DNA of 32,078 bases from Leptolinea sp. UBA5366. GTDB lineage: Bacteria; Chloroflexota; Anaerolineae; Anaerolineales; Anaerolineaceae. The translations under genes were made by a program, and so were the position numbers. This document shows, piece after piece, positions 1 through 7,370 of this stretch (position 1 is the stretch's first letter; each line of letters opens with the position of its first letter). Where the stretch lies: NCBI GenBank assembly GCA_002407845.1, contig DHPK01000012.1, forward strand, positions 1 through 32,078, in the 5' to 3' direction. Under the pieces are notes generated by a model. The model did no database searches, had not been told where the DNA came from, and saw only the letters and a program-made list of their open reading frames with translations.

Positions 1-213
1 TGCTGCTGCCGCTTCTTCTACCACTGCTTCAGCTTCTACTGTCGGTTCCTCAACTGCCGGTTCTTCTACTGCAGGTTCTTCTACGACTGGAACCTCCGTA
101 GGTGGAACTGGTGTCGGCGGTACCGGTGTTGCTGTCGGTTTGGCACAACTGCTGAGCAGCATGCTGAAAACCAATACAACAGTCAATACAACTAATAATC
201 TTCTTGAACGCAT
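1..213 (-). CDS. ABC transporter substrate-binding lipoprotein, N-terminal part (cut by window edge)
   Basis: The reading frame opens at an ATG at 213 behind a strong ribosome site (AAGGAGGGG) and runs off the left edge after 71 codons. The first 23 residues form a lipoprotein signal: a basic start (MRSRR), a hydrophobic core, and the lipobox LSSC with Cys23 as the lipidated residue. A Pro/Thr-rich and then Glu/Val/Pro-rich low-complexity linker follows, as is common before the folded domain of extracellular lipoproteins. No folded domain is visible. The gene sits directly downstream of oppD and oppF on the same strand, so I infer it is the peptide-binding protein of that importer. It could be another lipoprotein, because the diagnostic part lies outside the window. 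Confidence 0.75.
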   Translation of the reverse strand, partial: MRSRRLLVVLTVVLVFSMLLSSCAKPTATPVPPTPVPPTEVPVVEEPAVEEPAVEEPTVEAEAVVEEAAAA

Positions 214-264
214 TATTTCCCCTCCTTACAAGGATAAAACTTCGTGTTGCTTCTTTTTTCCAAT

Positions 265-292
265 CTGCGGCTGGAATTGTCATTCCCCGCAG
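265..292 (-). promoter_or_regulatory. Intercistronic stem-loop between oppF and the binding-protein gene
   Basis: The 90-base gap holds a two-part inverted repeat: outer arms CTGCGG/CCGCAG and inner arms GGAAT/ATTCC around a 4-base loop, with a 2-base bulge. No T-run follows on the minus strand, so this is less likely a full terminator than a structure that protects or processes mRNA. Such elements often raise expression of the binding protein over the ATPases. Confidence 0.5.
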
Positions 293-303
293 GAACTTCC
301 AAA

Positions 304-1293
304 TTATTTAAGATCATCACTAAAATGGCATGCCACAAAATGATGCGGTTCGACTTCGCGAAATACCGGTTTTTCAGCTGCGCAAATCTCTTTTGCATAT
401 TGGCAGCGCGTCCGGAATCGGCAGCCTGAGGGCGGATTCACCGGTGACGGCACATCCCCTTCAAGGATGATGCGCTTGCGTTTTTCCTCAATGAATGGAT
501 CGGGAAACGGCACTGCTGACAGCAGCGCTTTGGTGTACGGATGAATCGGTTTAGCATAAAGCGTGTTCCGATCCGCGAGTTCTACGATAATTCCAAGATA
601 CATCACCGCAATCCGGTCGCTAATATGCCGAACCATTGAGAGGTCATGCGCGATGAAGAGATAGGTCAGTCCCAGATTCTGTTGCAAATCCTCGAGCAGA
701 TTCACGACCTGAGCCTGAATCGAAACATCCAGCGCGGAGATCGGTTCATCGCAGACGATCAGTTTCGGCTGAAGCGCCAATGCTCGAGCAACGCCGATGC
801 GCTGCCGCTGTCCGCCTGAAAATTCATGGGGATAGCGGTTTAAGAAAGCCGGATTCAATCCGACCAATTCAAGCAGCTCTTCAACGCGTTCGAGCTGAGC
901 TTTTCCTTTTAAAGTATTGTGGATATCCATCGGCTCGCCGATGATCTTGCCAACGGTCATGCGCGGGTTCAGGCTGGCATAAGGATCCTGGAAAATCATT
1001 TGCAGATAGCGCCGCTTGCGCCGCAGATCTTCGCCTTTCAGCTTGGCGAGGTTGTCGCCATCAAAAAGCACTTCGCCCGCGGTTGGGCGATATAACTGCA
1101 GAATTGTGCGTCCGGTGGTTGATTTTCCGCAACCGCTTTCACCGACCAGACCTAGTGTTTCACCATCATAGATATCAAAGCTGATCCCATCGACTGCATG
1201 AACTTTCGATTTGCTTCTGGAAAAAAGTCCCTGATTGATCGGAAAATGCTTGAAAAGATCCTTGACCTGTAATAAAACTTCACCTTTTGCCAT
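304..1293 (-). CDS. oppF: Oligopeptide/dipeptide ABC transporter ATP-binding protein (OppF/DppF type)
   Basis: This is one of two cytoplasmic ATPases that power peptide import. Visible motifs are Walker A GESGCGKST (about residues 51-59), the signature FSGGQRQR, and Walker B LIVCDEP followed by the D-loop SALD. The C-terminal oligopeptide-transporter extension begins at HPYTKALLSAVP and carries the Cys-containing CRFRTRCQYAKEIC segment seen in this subfamily. Length (329 aa) is normal. I chose the ATG at 1293, which overlaps the oppD stop as TGATG and has AAGGAG upstream; a TTG one codon earlier is the alternative. It is coupled to oppD upstream and the lipoprotein gene downstream. No permease genes are in the window, so they may follow to the left. 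The choice between oligopeptide, dipeptide and nickel as substrate cannot be made from this protein. Confidence 0.93.
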   Translation of the reverse strand: MAKGEVLLQVKDLFKHFPINQGLFSRSKSKVHAVDGISFDIYDGETLGLVGESGCGKSTTGRTILQLYRPTAGEVLFDGDNLAKLKGEDLRRKRRYLQMIFQDPYASLNPRMTVGKIIGEPMDIHNTLKGKAQLERVEELLELVGLNPAFLNRYPHEFSGGQRQRIGVARALALQPKLIVCDEPISALDVSIQAQVVNLLEDLQQNLGLTYLFIAHDLSMVRHISDRIAVMYLGIIVELADRNTLYAKPIHPYTKALLSAVPFPDPFIEEKRKRIILEGDVPSPVNPPSGCRFRTRCQYAKEICAAEKPVFREVEPHHFVACHFSDDLK

Positions 1294-2282
1294 CAATACT
1301 CCTTCCCAGTCTTCGGGTTCACCCAGCAGGCAGCAAAATGTCCTTCGCCTTCAACTTCCTGCAGGGCAGGATTGCTGTGACGGCACTTTTCAACTGCAAA
1401 TTTACAGCGCGGTTCGAACGGACAATAAGACGGCCTTTCAAGCAATGTTGGCGGCAGTCCGTCAATTGAATGTAGCCGGCGATATTCTGTCTCGTCCATT
1501 CTCGGCAAGCTGCCGAGCAGTCCAAGCGTGTAAGGATGCTGTGGATTGCTGTAAAGCCCTTTGACCGGTGCGGTTTCGATAATATACCCGCCATACATCA
1601 CGTTTACGCGGTGTGCCAGCCCAGCCACAATCCCAAGGTCATGGGTGATCCAGATGATTGACATGCCAAGTTTTTCGCGCAGATCTTTCATCAGTTCAAT
1701 AATCTGAGCCTGAATTGTGACATCCAGCGCAGTGGTTGGTTCGTCCGCGATCAGAATTTGCGGCTCGCAAATCAATGCCATAGCGATCATGACACGCTGG
1801 CGCATGCCTCCGGAGAATTGATGGGGATAGTCGTTCAGACGTTCTTTGGCATTTGCAATCCCGACTAATTCGAGATATTTAACTGCCCGTTCATACGCTT
1901 CGCCCTTGCTCGCATTATTGTGAATGCGATAAGGTTCAGCTGTCTGTTTCCCAATCGTCAGAACCGGGTTAAAAGAGGTCATTGGATCCTGAAAGACGAC
2001 GCTTATTTTTGAGCCGCGAACGTGACGCATCTCTTCGTTGTTCATTTTGAGAAGATCTTTGCCTTCAAACCAAGCTTCTCCAGCAACAATCTTTCCCGGC
2101 GGCATCGGAATCAGCCCCAAAAGCGACATCATCGAAACAGTTTTTCCGCAGCCGCTTTCACCGACAATCCCAAGTGTTTCGCCTTCCTTTAAATTAAAGG
2201 AAACGCCATTAACGGCGTGAATTATTCCTTCTCTGGTTTTGAACTGGGTTTCTAACCCTTTTACTTCAAGTAAATCCGGCAT
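1293..2282 (-). CDS. oppD: Oligopeptide/dipeptide ABC transporter ATP-binding protein (OppD/DppD type)
   Basis: This is the partner ATPase of oppF and the first gene of the visible operon. It shows Walker A GESGCGKT (about residues 41-48), the signature FSGGMRQR, Walker B ILIADEP with TTALD, and the family C-terminal extension starting HPYTLGLLGSLP with CPFEPRCKFAVEKC. The 329 aa length is typical. The ATG at 2282 has AAGG about 10 bases upstream. OppD and OppF form a heterodimer in known systems. A sigma70-like promoter and a large inverted repeat lie upstream, between this gene and the divergent copper operon. Confidence 0.93.
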   Translation of the reverse strand: MPDLLEVKGLETQFKTREGIIHAVNGVSFNLKEGETLGIVGESGCGKTVSMMSLLGLIPMPPGKIVAGEAWFEGKDLLKMNNEEMRHVRGSKISVVFQDPMTSFNPVLTIGKQTAEPYRIHNNASKGEAYERAVKYLELVGIANAKERLNDYPHQFSGGMRQRVMIAMALICEPQILIADEPTTALDVTIQAQIIELMKDLREKLGMSIIWITHDLGIVAGLAHRVNVMYGGYIIETAPVKGLYSNPQHPYTLGLLGSLPRMDETEYRRLHSIDGLPPTLLERPSYCPFEPRCKFAVEKCRHSNPALQEVEGEGHFAACWVNPKTGKEY

Positions 2283-2325
2283 GCATGCAATCCTTGGTTA
2301 AGATTTTTCGGGTATTCCGCCTGTT

Positions 2326-2424
2326 CGTTTGACAAAATTTTGGGTCAGCGGCTGGAAACCCTGCTCAAGAGTAGACTAAGCACATCGTAAAATTATAATT
2401 TGCTTACGCCATATTTGTCAAACG
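2326..2424. repeat. 11-bp perfect inverted repeat around the oppD promoter
   Basis: CGTTTGACAAA at 2326-2336 is repeated as its exact reverse complement at 2414-2424. The right copy contains the proposed -35 box of the oppD promoter and the left copy lies in the leader. The 77-base spacing suits two operator half-arrays joined by a DNA loop, or simply a second promoter-like element; the sequence does not decide. Confidence 0.55.
2392..2421 (-). promoter_or_regulatory. Sigma70-type promoter for the opp operon
   Basis: On the minus strand TTGACA (2421-2416) is followed after 18 bases by TATAAT (2397-2392). Both hexamers are perfect matches. Transcription would begin near 2385, giving a leader of roughly 100 bases before oppD. 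Confidence 0.65.
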
Positions 2425-2554
2425 AGGCGCAGAAAAAGCATAAACATCTATCTGCAAACATGACAATTTTAATCGTTAATTGTCCTTTTTTCGAATTCTT
2501 TACAGCAAAAGAAGATCCTTCATTTCAATGTCACACGCTGACGCGGGTCAATGA

Positions 2555-2583
2555 TTGACAATTCTGCACTGAACCGATAAACT
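2555..2583 (+). promoter_or_regulatory. Promoter of the copA-csoR operon
   Basis: TTGACA at 2555-2560 is followed by a 17-base spacer and TAAACT at 2578-2583 (4 of 6 matches). The start site would fall near 2590, inside the CsoR-type palindrome, which is the expected geometry for repression. A 13-bp palindrome, GTCAATGATTGAC (2547-2559), overlaps the -35 box. Confidence 0.6.
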
Positions 2584-2587
2584 TCTT

Positions 2588-2609
2588 ATACCCCACATGG
2601 GTGGGGTAT
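2588..2609. promoter_or_regulatory. CsoR-type copper operator
   Basis: This is a perfect 9-bp inverted repeat, ATACCCCAC and GTGGGGTAT, around the 4-base centre ATGG. The TACCCC...GGGGTA pattern is the hallmark of operators bound by CsoR-family repressors. The csoR gene is the last gene of the operon this site controls, which points to autoregulation: Cu(I) binding would release the repressor and allow copA transcription. Confidence 0.8.
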
Positions 2610-2843
2610 TAATGGGTGAGAGTGGATTATAAAACCGAAAGGCTGATGGGCTCGCCAATGCGAAAACGGTTACACCAAATCACAGACGCAAAGGCGCTCA
2701 AGACAGAACCATCTCCCAGCCCGGCTGTTGTTAGTCAGATAAAAAAGTCCGCCCGGCAGCCCGAAACGCAAACAATTATCAGGGTTCGCCGCGCCTGAAA
2801 TCAGCGAAATCAGCGAAGCAGCCCTCTTGAAAAGAAGGCAACG
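2610..2843 (+). other. Leader between the copper operator and copA
   Basis: About 235 bases separate the operator from copA. A 60-codon frame from a GTG at 2616 has no ribosome site and no recognisable protein features, so I treat it as non-coding. Near the end a 9-base unit (AAATCAGCG) is directly repeated. No known riboswitch could be fitted by eye. Confidence 0.3.
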
Positions 2844-5432
2844 ATGAAGCAAACCTATCAAATTAGCGGGATGAGCTGTTCAGCTTGTTCTGCAGCAGTA
2901 GAAAAAAGTGTGCGAAAAGTGGCGGGTGTCCGGCAGGCAGACGTCAACCTGCTGGCAAACAAGATGCAGGTCGAGTTTGATCCTGAGAAAACCGATCCCT
3001 CAGCAATTCAGCGAGCAGTTATCGCCGCGGGCTACGGGGCAGAACTGCTTGACGGCAAGGTACACCCAGCTGAGAAACAATCGTCACAAGACGCGCTCAC
3101 CCTGGAGCTGGCTCAGATGAAAACGCGTCTGCTGGTCTCAGTCGTGTTTCTGGTACCGCTGCTCTACATCGCCATGGGGCACATGCTCGGATTTCCATTG
3201 CCGCGTTGGCTGCATGGCGCTGAGAATGCGCTAACTTTCGCGTTCACGCAGTTTTTACTGGTGCTGCCGATCCTTTATGTCAATCGAAAGTTTTATTCTT
3301 CCGGGTTTGGAGCGCTGGTACGGCGAGCGCCGAACATGGATTCGCTGATTGCCATCGGCACATCCGCGGCAATGATTTATGGAATTTTTGCCATCTATCA
3401 GATCGGCTGGGGATTGGGGCACAACGATCTCACGCGCGCAGCCCATTTTTCGATGGACCTGTATTTCGAATCTGCAGGGACGATCCTGACGCTGATCACT
3501 GTCGGAAAATATCTTGAAACGCGGTCAAAAGGGAAGACCTCTGAGGCGATTTCGAAGTTACTGGATCTTGCCCCAAAGACTGCAGCTGTCCTCCGAGACG
3601 GGATCGAGTCGCGCATTCCAGTTGAAGAAATTCTGGTTGGAGACGAGATCATTGTCCGCCCGGGCGAAAGCATTCCCGTCGACGGGACGATCCTCTCAGG
3701 CGCCAGCTCAATCGATCAGTCGATGCTGACCGGCGAGAGCCTGCCTGTTGAGAAAAAAGCCGGAGATAAAGTCGTCACCGCTACCATCAATCAGACCGGA
3801 GCTTTTCATTTTCGAGCCGAGAAAATCGGTGAGGATACGACGCTGGCACAGATTGTGAGATTAGTAGAAGAAGCAAACTCCGGCAAAGCGCCAATTTCTC
3901 GGCTTGCGGATAAAATCAGCGGGGTTTTCGTGCCGATTGTAATTGCGATTGCCATTTTAGCTGCCGTGTTTTGGCTGTTGGCGGGAGAAAGCGCAGAATT
4001 TGCGCTGTCAATCGCTATCTCCGTCCTGGTGATTTCCTGCCCGTGTGCCCTTGGGTTGGCGACTCCGGTCGCAATCATGGTCGGCACTGGCAGAGGCGCT
4101 CAGTTTGGAATCCTCTTTAAATCTGCGGAAGCGCTGGAGACTGCCCATCTCGTCAAGACGGTAGTGCTTGATAAAACCGGGACGATCACCGAAGGAAAGC
4201 CGCGCGTGACAGACATCATTCCACTTGATCCCGCCCAAACTGAAAGCCAGCTGCTGCTCAGCGCCGCATCGCTTGAAAACAAATCCGAACATCCGCTGGC
4301 GCATGCAATTCTGGTCGAAGCGGAGAATCGCGACCTTGTCCTTGACCAACCGGACTTTTTCACCTCGCATTCTGGATTGGGGATTGAGGGGACACTGAAC
4401 GGAAATACCTATCTGGTCGGCAATCGCACTTTGCTGGAAGAACACCGGATCGATATCACTGCCGGAATTGGCATCTTGGATAATCTCGCTTCCGAAGGGA
4501 AGACGCCGCTGCTGCTGGCAGAAAATAATCACTTGATCGGGATTATAGCGGTGGCCGATCCGATTAAATCCACCAGCCGTGAAGCGGTAGACCATTTCAA
4601 AAAGATGGGGCTGGAAGTAGTCATGCTGACCGGCGACAACCTGAAAACCGCCAAGGTCATTCAAAATCAGGTGCATGCGGATCGGGTGGTTGCTGAAGTG
4701 CTGCCTGCGGATAAAGAGCTGGAAATCAGGCAGATTCAGCAGTCAGTCGGTAAAACTGCCATGATCGGAGACGGCATCAACGATGCACCGGCATTGGCAC
4801 GCGCGGATGTCGGAATCGCGATCGGCGCCGGCACCGACATCGCGATTGAGTCGGCGGATGTCGTGCTGATCAAAAATGATCTGCGGGACGCTGTCACTGC
4901 CATTCAGCTCAGCAAGGCAGTCCTGCGGAACATCAAAGAAAATCTGTTTTGGGCATTTTTCTATAACCTGATCGGCATTCCGCTGGCAGCCGGTGCTTTT
5001 TATACATTGTTCGGCTGGAAAATGAATCCGATGTTTGCTGCGGCAGCGATGAGTCTCAGTTCGGTGACGGTCGTCACCAACGCATTGCGGCTGCGCGGTT
5101 TCAAACCCAGCTGGGGTCAAAAGAGCGGGAGCCTAATTGCCCATTCACCGGCAGGACTGCCAATGAAAGAGAAGATTGAACAGGCAAAATTGGAGGAGCC
5201 AATGCAAAAAATCATGAAAATTGAAGGGATGAGCTGTGCCCACTGCAAGGCTGCGGTCGAAAAAGCGCTCGCGGCGCTGCCCGAAGTCAGTCAGGCAGTT
5301 GTCAACTTGGATGGAAAAGAAGCGCTGATCACAATGCAGGAAGACTTGCCGGATGAAACCCTTTTTGAGGCTGTCCGCGAAGCCGGTTATGAGCCGATTG
5401 CGATCGAGATACGGAGGGAAGATGGTCGCTGA
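2844..5432 (+). CDS. copA: Copper-exporting P1B-1 ATPase with N- and C-terminal heavy-metal domains
   Basis: This pump exports Cu(I) across the plasma membrane at the cost of ATP. In order it has an N-terminal HMA domain with GMSCSAC (Cys12, Cys15); transmembrane helices; the actuator TGES (296-299); the membrane metal site CPC (399-401); the phosphorylation motif DKTGT (443-447); SEHP (481-484) in the nucleotide domain; GDGIND (642-647); and the late helices with YN and MSLSS signatures of Cu(I) pumps. A linker from about residue 755 leads to a second HMA domain with GMSCAHC (Cys798, Cys801). The C-terminal placement is unusual and looks like a fused CopZ chaperone. The 862 aa length is about 60-110 more than pumps with one or two N-terminal domains. 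The 3' end overlaps csoR by 11 bases. Regulation by CsoR at 2588-2609 is inferred. Confidence 0.95.
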   Translation: MKQTYQISGMSCSACSAAVEKSVRKVAGVRQADVNLLANKMQVEFDPEKTDPSAIQRAVIAAGYGAELLDGKVHPAEKQSSQDALTLELAQMKTRLLVSVVFLVPLLYIAMGHMLGFPLPRWLHGAENALTFAFTQFLLVLPILYVNRKFYSSGFGALVRRAPNMDSLIAIGTSAAMIYGIFAIYQIGWGLGHNDLTRAAHFSMDLYFESAGTILTLITVGKYLETRSKGKTSEAISKLLDLAPKTAAVLRDGIESRIPVEEILVGDEIIVRPGESIPVDGTILSGASSIDQSMLTGESLPVEKKAGDKVVTATINQTGAFHFRAEKIGEDTTLAQIVRLVEEANSGKAPISRLADKISGVFVPIVIAIAILAAVFWLLAGESAEFALSIAISVLVISCPCALGLATPVAIMVGTGRGAQFGILFKSAEALETAHLVKTVVLDKTGTITEGKPRVTDIIPLDPAQTESQLLLSAASLENKSEHPLAHAILVEAENRDLVLDQPDFFTSHSGLGIEGTLNGNTYLVGNRTLLEEHRIDITAGIGILDNLASEGKTPLLLAENNHLIGIIAVADPIKSTSREAVDHFKKMGLEVVMLTGDNLKTAKVIQNQVHADRVVAEVLPADKELEIRQIQQSVGKTAMIGDGINDAPALARADVGIAIGAGTDIAIESADVVLIKNDLRDAVTAIQLSKAVLRNIKENLFWAFFYNLIGIPLAAGAFYTLFGWKMNPMFAAAAMSLSSVTVVTNALRLRGFKPSWGQKSGSLIAHSPAGLPMKEKIEQAKLEEPMQKIMKIEGMSCAHCKAAVEKALAALPEVSQAVVNLDGKEALITMQEDLPDETLFEAVREAGYEPIAIEIRREDGR
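5202..5432 (+). CDS. Possible free CopZ-like copper chaperone from an internal start in copA
   Basis: The C-terminal HMA domain of CopA is preceded in frame by a good ribosome site, GGAGG at 5192-5196, five bases before an ATG at 5202 (Met787 of CopA). Initiation there would give a 76-residue protein, close to the size of stand-alone CopZ, with the Cu(I) motif MSCAHC. The site may be a relic of a former separate copZ gene fused to copA, or it may still be used. Sequence alone shows only that the signals exist. Confidence 0.4.
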   Translation: MQKIMKIEGMSCAHCKAAVEKALAALPEVSQAVVNLDGKEALITMQEDLPDETLFEAVREAGYEPIAIEIRREDGR

Positions 5433-5694
5433 TAAAGTGAAAGTAACCCGCCTGTTAAAAACCGCCCGCGGTCAGATTGACGGCATGATCAAGATGATTG
5501 AAGAGGATCGCTATTGCATCGATGTTTCGAATCAAATTGCAGCTGCTCAGGCGATTCTCGGGAAAGCCAATCGCGAGATTCTGCACGCTCACCTGCAGGG
5601 ATGCGTCCGCGATGCATTTGAAAAGGGTGACGAAGCGGATAAGGCTCAAAAAATCAATGAGATTATCAGCATCATCGACCGGCTGGATCGCTGA
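5422..5694 (+). CDS. csoR: Copper-sensing repressor, CsoR family
   Basis: This is a 90-residue all-helical DUF156 protein that represses copper-export genes until it binds Cu(I). The start is the ATG at 5422 with GGAGG just upstream, overlapping the copA stop by 11 bases; a longer frame from 5353 lies inside copA and is not needed. The Cu(I) triad is present: Cys32, His57 and Cys61, with the 25- and 4-residue spacing of the known Cys-His-Cys set. That separates it from formaldehyde-sensing FrmR and nickel-sensing RcnR relatives. A matching operator lies in front of copA. Confidence 0.93.
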   Translation: MVADKVKVTRLLKTARGQIDGMIKMIEEDRYCIDVSNQIAAAQAILGKANREILHAHLQGCVRDAFEKGDEADKAQKINEIISIIDRLDR

Positions 5695-5722
5695 TCAGCG
5701 GCTTTTTCGGTCAAGCTGTGCG

Positions 5723-5746
5723 CGCCGGATACATGACCTTCCGGCG
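5723..5746 (+). promoter_or_regulatory. Stem-loop between csoR and metF
   Basis: CGCCGGA (5723-5729) pairs with TCCGGCG (5740-5746) across a 10-base loop. No T-run follows. A weaker palindrome, CGCTGATCAGCG followed by GCTTTTT, overlaps the csoR stop at 5689-5707 and could act as a poor terminator. Together they probably separate the copper and methionine operons. Confidence 0.4.
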
Positions 5747-5781
5747 AAAGCGGCTGTTCTGGGATAAAATAAGATCTTAAT

Positions 5782-6684
5782 ATGAACATTTCGACCTTAT
5801 TCAACCATAAAAAAGTTGTCTTTTCTCTGGAAGTTTTTCCACCGAAAAAGGACACGTCCTACAACGTGATCTACAACACGCTGCTCAAACTGCGCGGGCT
5901 GCCGGTCGATTTTATCAGCGTCACCTACGGCGCGGGCGGCAGCGAAGCTCAGCGCGAGAAAACTGTTGAGATCGCGTCCCTGATTCTGTCAACCTATCAC
6001 ATTGAACCGGTCGCGCATTTGACCTGCGTCAGCCTGGATCGGGACGACGTGATCCAGACGCTGGCGAAATTGAAAGAGAACAATGTGCTCAACGTCATGG
6101 CGCTGCGCGGGGATATCACGCCGACCATGAACGTCAAAACCGATTTCAAATATGCCAGCGATCTGACAGCCTTTATCAAGGAGACAGACCCAGCGTTCAA
6201 CGTGCTGGGCGGCTGCTATCCGGAATGCCATCCAGAATGCGAAAGTTTGGATCAGGATATCGAAAATCTTAAGAAAAAGATTGACGCGGGCGCTTCTCAT
6301 CTGGTATCTCAGCTGTTTTTTGACAATGATACTTTTTATCGATTCCGGGATAAAGCACACGCGGCGGGCATTTCAATTCCGATCGAGGCTGGCATCATGC
6401 CGATCATCAACAAGAATCAGATTGAGCGCATCGTCTCGATGTGCGGTGCCAGCGTTCCAGCGAAAATGTCCCGTTATCTGAGCCGCTATCAGGACAATCC
6501 GACCGCGCTGAAAGACGCTGGGCTGTTTTACGCTACCGAACAAATTTTGGATCTGATCAATAACGATGTTCAGGGAATTCACCTGTATACGATGAACAGC
6601 GTCGAAACTGCGACACGCATCAGCGATAACATTCAGAATATCATCGTTGCAGAGAACAATCCGCCAGCCGTTCAGGGAGTCTGA
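5782..6684 (+). CDS. metF: 5,10-methylenetetrahydrofolate reductase
   Basis: This FAD-dependent TIM-barrel enzyme reduces methylene-THF to 5-methyl-THF, the methyl donor for the downstream methionine synthase. It is recognised by the N-terminal FSLEVFPPK (with the catalytic Glu of the family), FISVTYGAGGS, HLTCVSLDRDD, and NVMALRGD. The 300 aa length is that of the bacterial catalytic domain, without the regulatory half of eukaryotic enzymes. The start is the ATG at 5782; no strong ribosome site is evident. The next gene begins 2 bases after the stop, so metF leads a tight methionine operon. Confidence 0.93.
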   Translation: MNISTLFNHKKVVFSLEVFPPKKDTSYNVIYNTLLKLRGLPVDFISVTYGAGGSEAQREKTVEIASLILSTYHIEPVAHLTCVSLDRDDVIQTLAKLKENNVLNVMALRGDITPTMNVKTDFKYASDLTAFIKETDPAFNVLGGCYPECHPECESLDQDIENLKKKIDAGASHLVSQLFFDNDTFYRFRDKAHAAGISIPIEAGIMPIINKNQIERIVSMCGASVPAKMSRYLSRYQDNPTALKDAGLFYATEQILDLINNDVQGIHLYTMNSVETATRISDNIQNIIVAENNPPAVQGV

Positions 6685-6686
6685 TC

Positions 6687-7370
6687 TTGCTTCTCCACGT
6701 GGATTCGCTGGATAAGAACGAAATCCTGCGCTATCTTGGTCATCGATCCGGTCAGCTTTCCGCCGAACTGGACGAGACCCTTGAGCGCTGTATCCGCGAT
6801 ACGCTGCAGACCATCCGCCCGATGGCGATCACGAAACGATTCCCCATTCAACATAATGAAGCGGACATCCAAATAATCGGCACCAATTTAATACTCACCG
6901 GGTCATCCATCCGGAACCATCTTGCGCCTGTGTCAGAAGTCTGGCTCATGGCAGCGACCGTCGGTCCCGCAATGGATAAGCTGATCCGCGCCCGGCTGGT
7001 CAATCAGCCGGATGAAGGCGTGATCCTTGACAGCTGCGGAGCGGCGGCAGTGGAAGCCGCTGCTGATCAAATTCAATCAGAATTGAAGCTGCAGGCGGAT
7101 CAGGAACAAAAATTCATCACGAGCCGTTTCAGCCCGGGATACGGGGATCTGCCGCTCCAGATTCAAAAAGAATTTTTAAATGCACTGGACGCCGGCCGTA
7201 AGATTGGTTTATCCGTCACAGACAGCCATCTGATGACGCCCTCCAAATCGGTGACTGCAATCATCGGAATTTCTAACGAAACCATTACAGGAAGTCAAGA
7301 CCCATGCGATGCCTGCCGGCTGCGCATGGTCTGTGAACTGCGAAAGGCAGGAACGCCATGCTGGAAATAA
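6687..7370 (+). CDS. Stand-alone methionine synthase reactivation-domain protein with a C-terminal Cys cluster
   Basis: The protein corresponds to the C-terminal SAM-binding reactivation domain of large MetH enzymes, which remethylates cob(II)alamin after oxidative inactivation. Diagnostic motifs are RFSPGYGDLPL and MTPSKSVTAIIG. As in Thermotoga, it is a separate gene beside a short metH. The start is a TTG at 6687 with GGGAG eight bases upstream; the first in-frame ATG would remove the N-terminal 45 residues. The end of the protein carries Cys207, Cys210, Cys216 and Cys225 in a CxxC-x5-C-x8-C layout. This suggests an iron-sulfur cluster and so a built-in electron route to the cobalamin; that function is inference. 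The last codons overlap metH by 13 bases. Confidence 0.85.
   Translation: MLLHVDSLDKNEILRYLGHRSGQLSAELDETLERCIRDTLQTIRPMAITKRFPIQHNEADIQIIGTNLILTGSSIRNHLAPVSEVWLMAATVGPAMDKLIRARLVNQPDEGVILDSCGAAAVEAAADQIQSELKLQADQEQKFITSRFSPGYGDLPLQIQKEFLNALDAGRKIGLSVTDSHLMTPSKSVTAIIGISNETITGSQDPCDACRLRMVCELRKAGTPCWK

Noticed and set aside
50..283. 77-codon minus-strand frame overlapping the left-edge gene
   Set aside because: A frame starting at 213 has a strong ribosome site and a perfect lipoprotein signal peptide. This one reads the same DNA out of frame and gives a low-complexity Thr/Ser tail.
2685..2700. GACGCAAAGGC resemblance to part of a cyclic-di-GMP (GEMM-I) riboswitch in the copA leader
   Set aside because: Only one short motif matches. 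The paired stems and the second conserved element expected around it could not be found.
2616..2798. 60-codon frame in the copA leader as a possible leader peptide
   Set aside because: It has a GTG start without a ribosome site and a basic, disordered translation; nothing supports expression.
4008..4676. 222-codon minus-strand frame inside copA
   Set aside because: It overlaps the CPC and DKTGT region of copA antisense, has no ribosome site and shows no protein family features.
5689..5707. CGCTGATCAGCG plus GCTTTTT as a strong terminator of the copper operon
   Set aside because: The palindrome has no spare loop bases, so the usable stem is only about four pairs, and it overlaps the csoR stop; at best a weak terminator.
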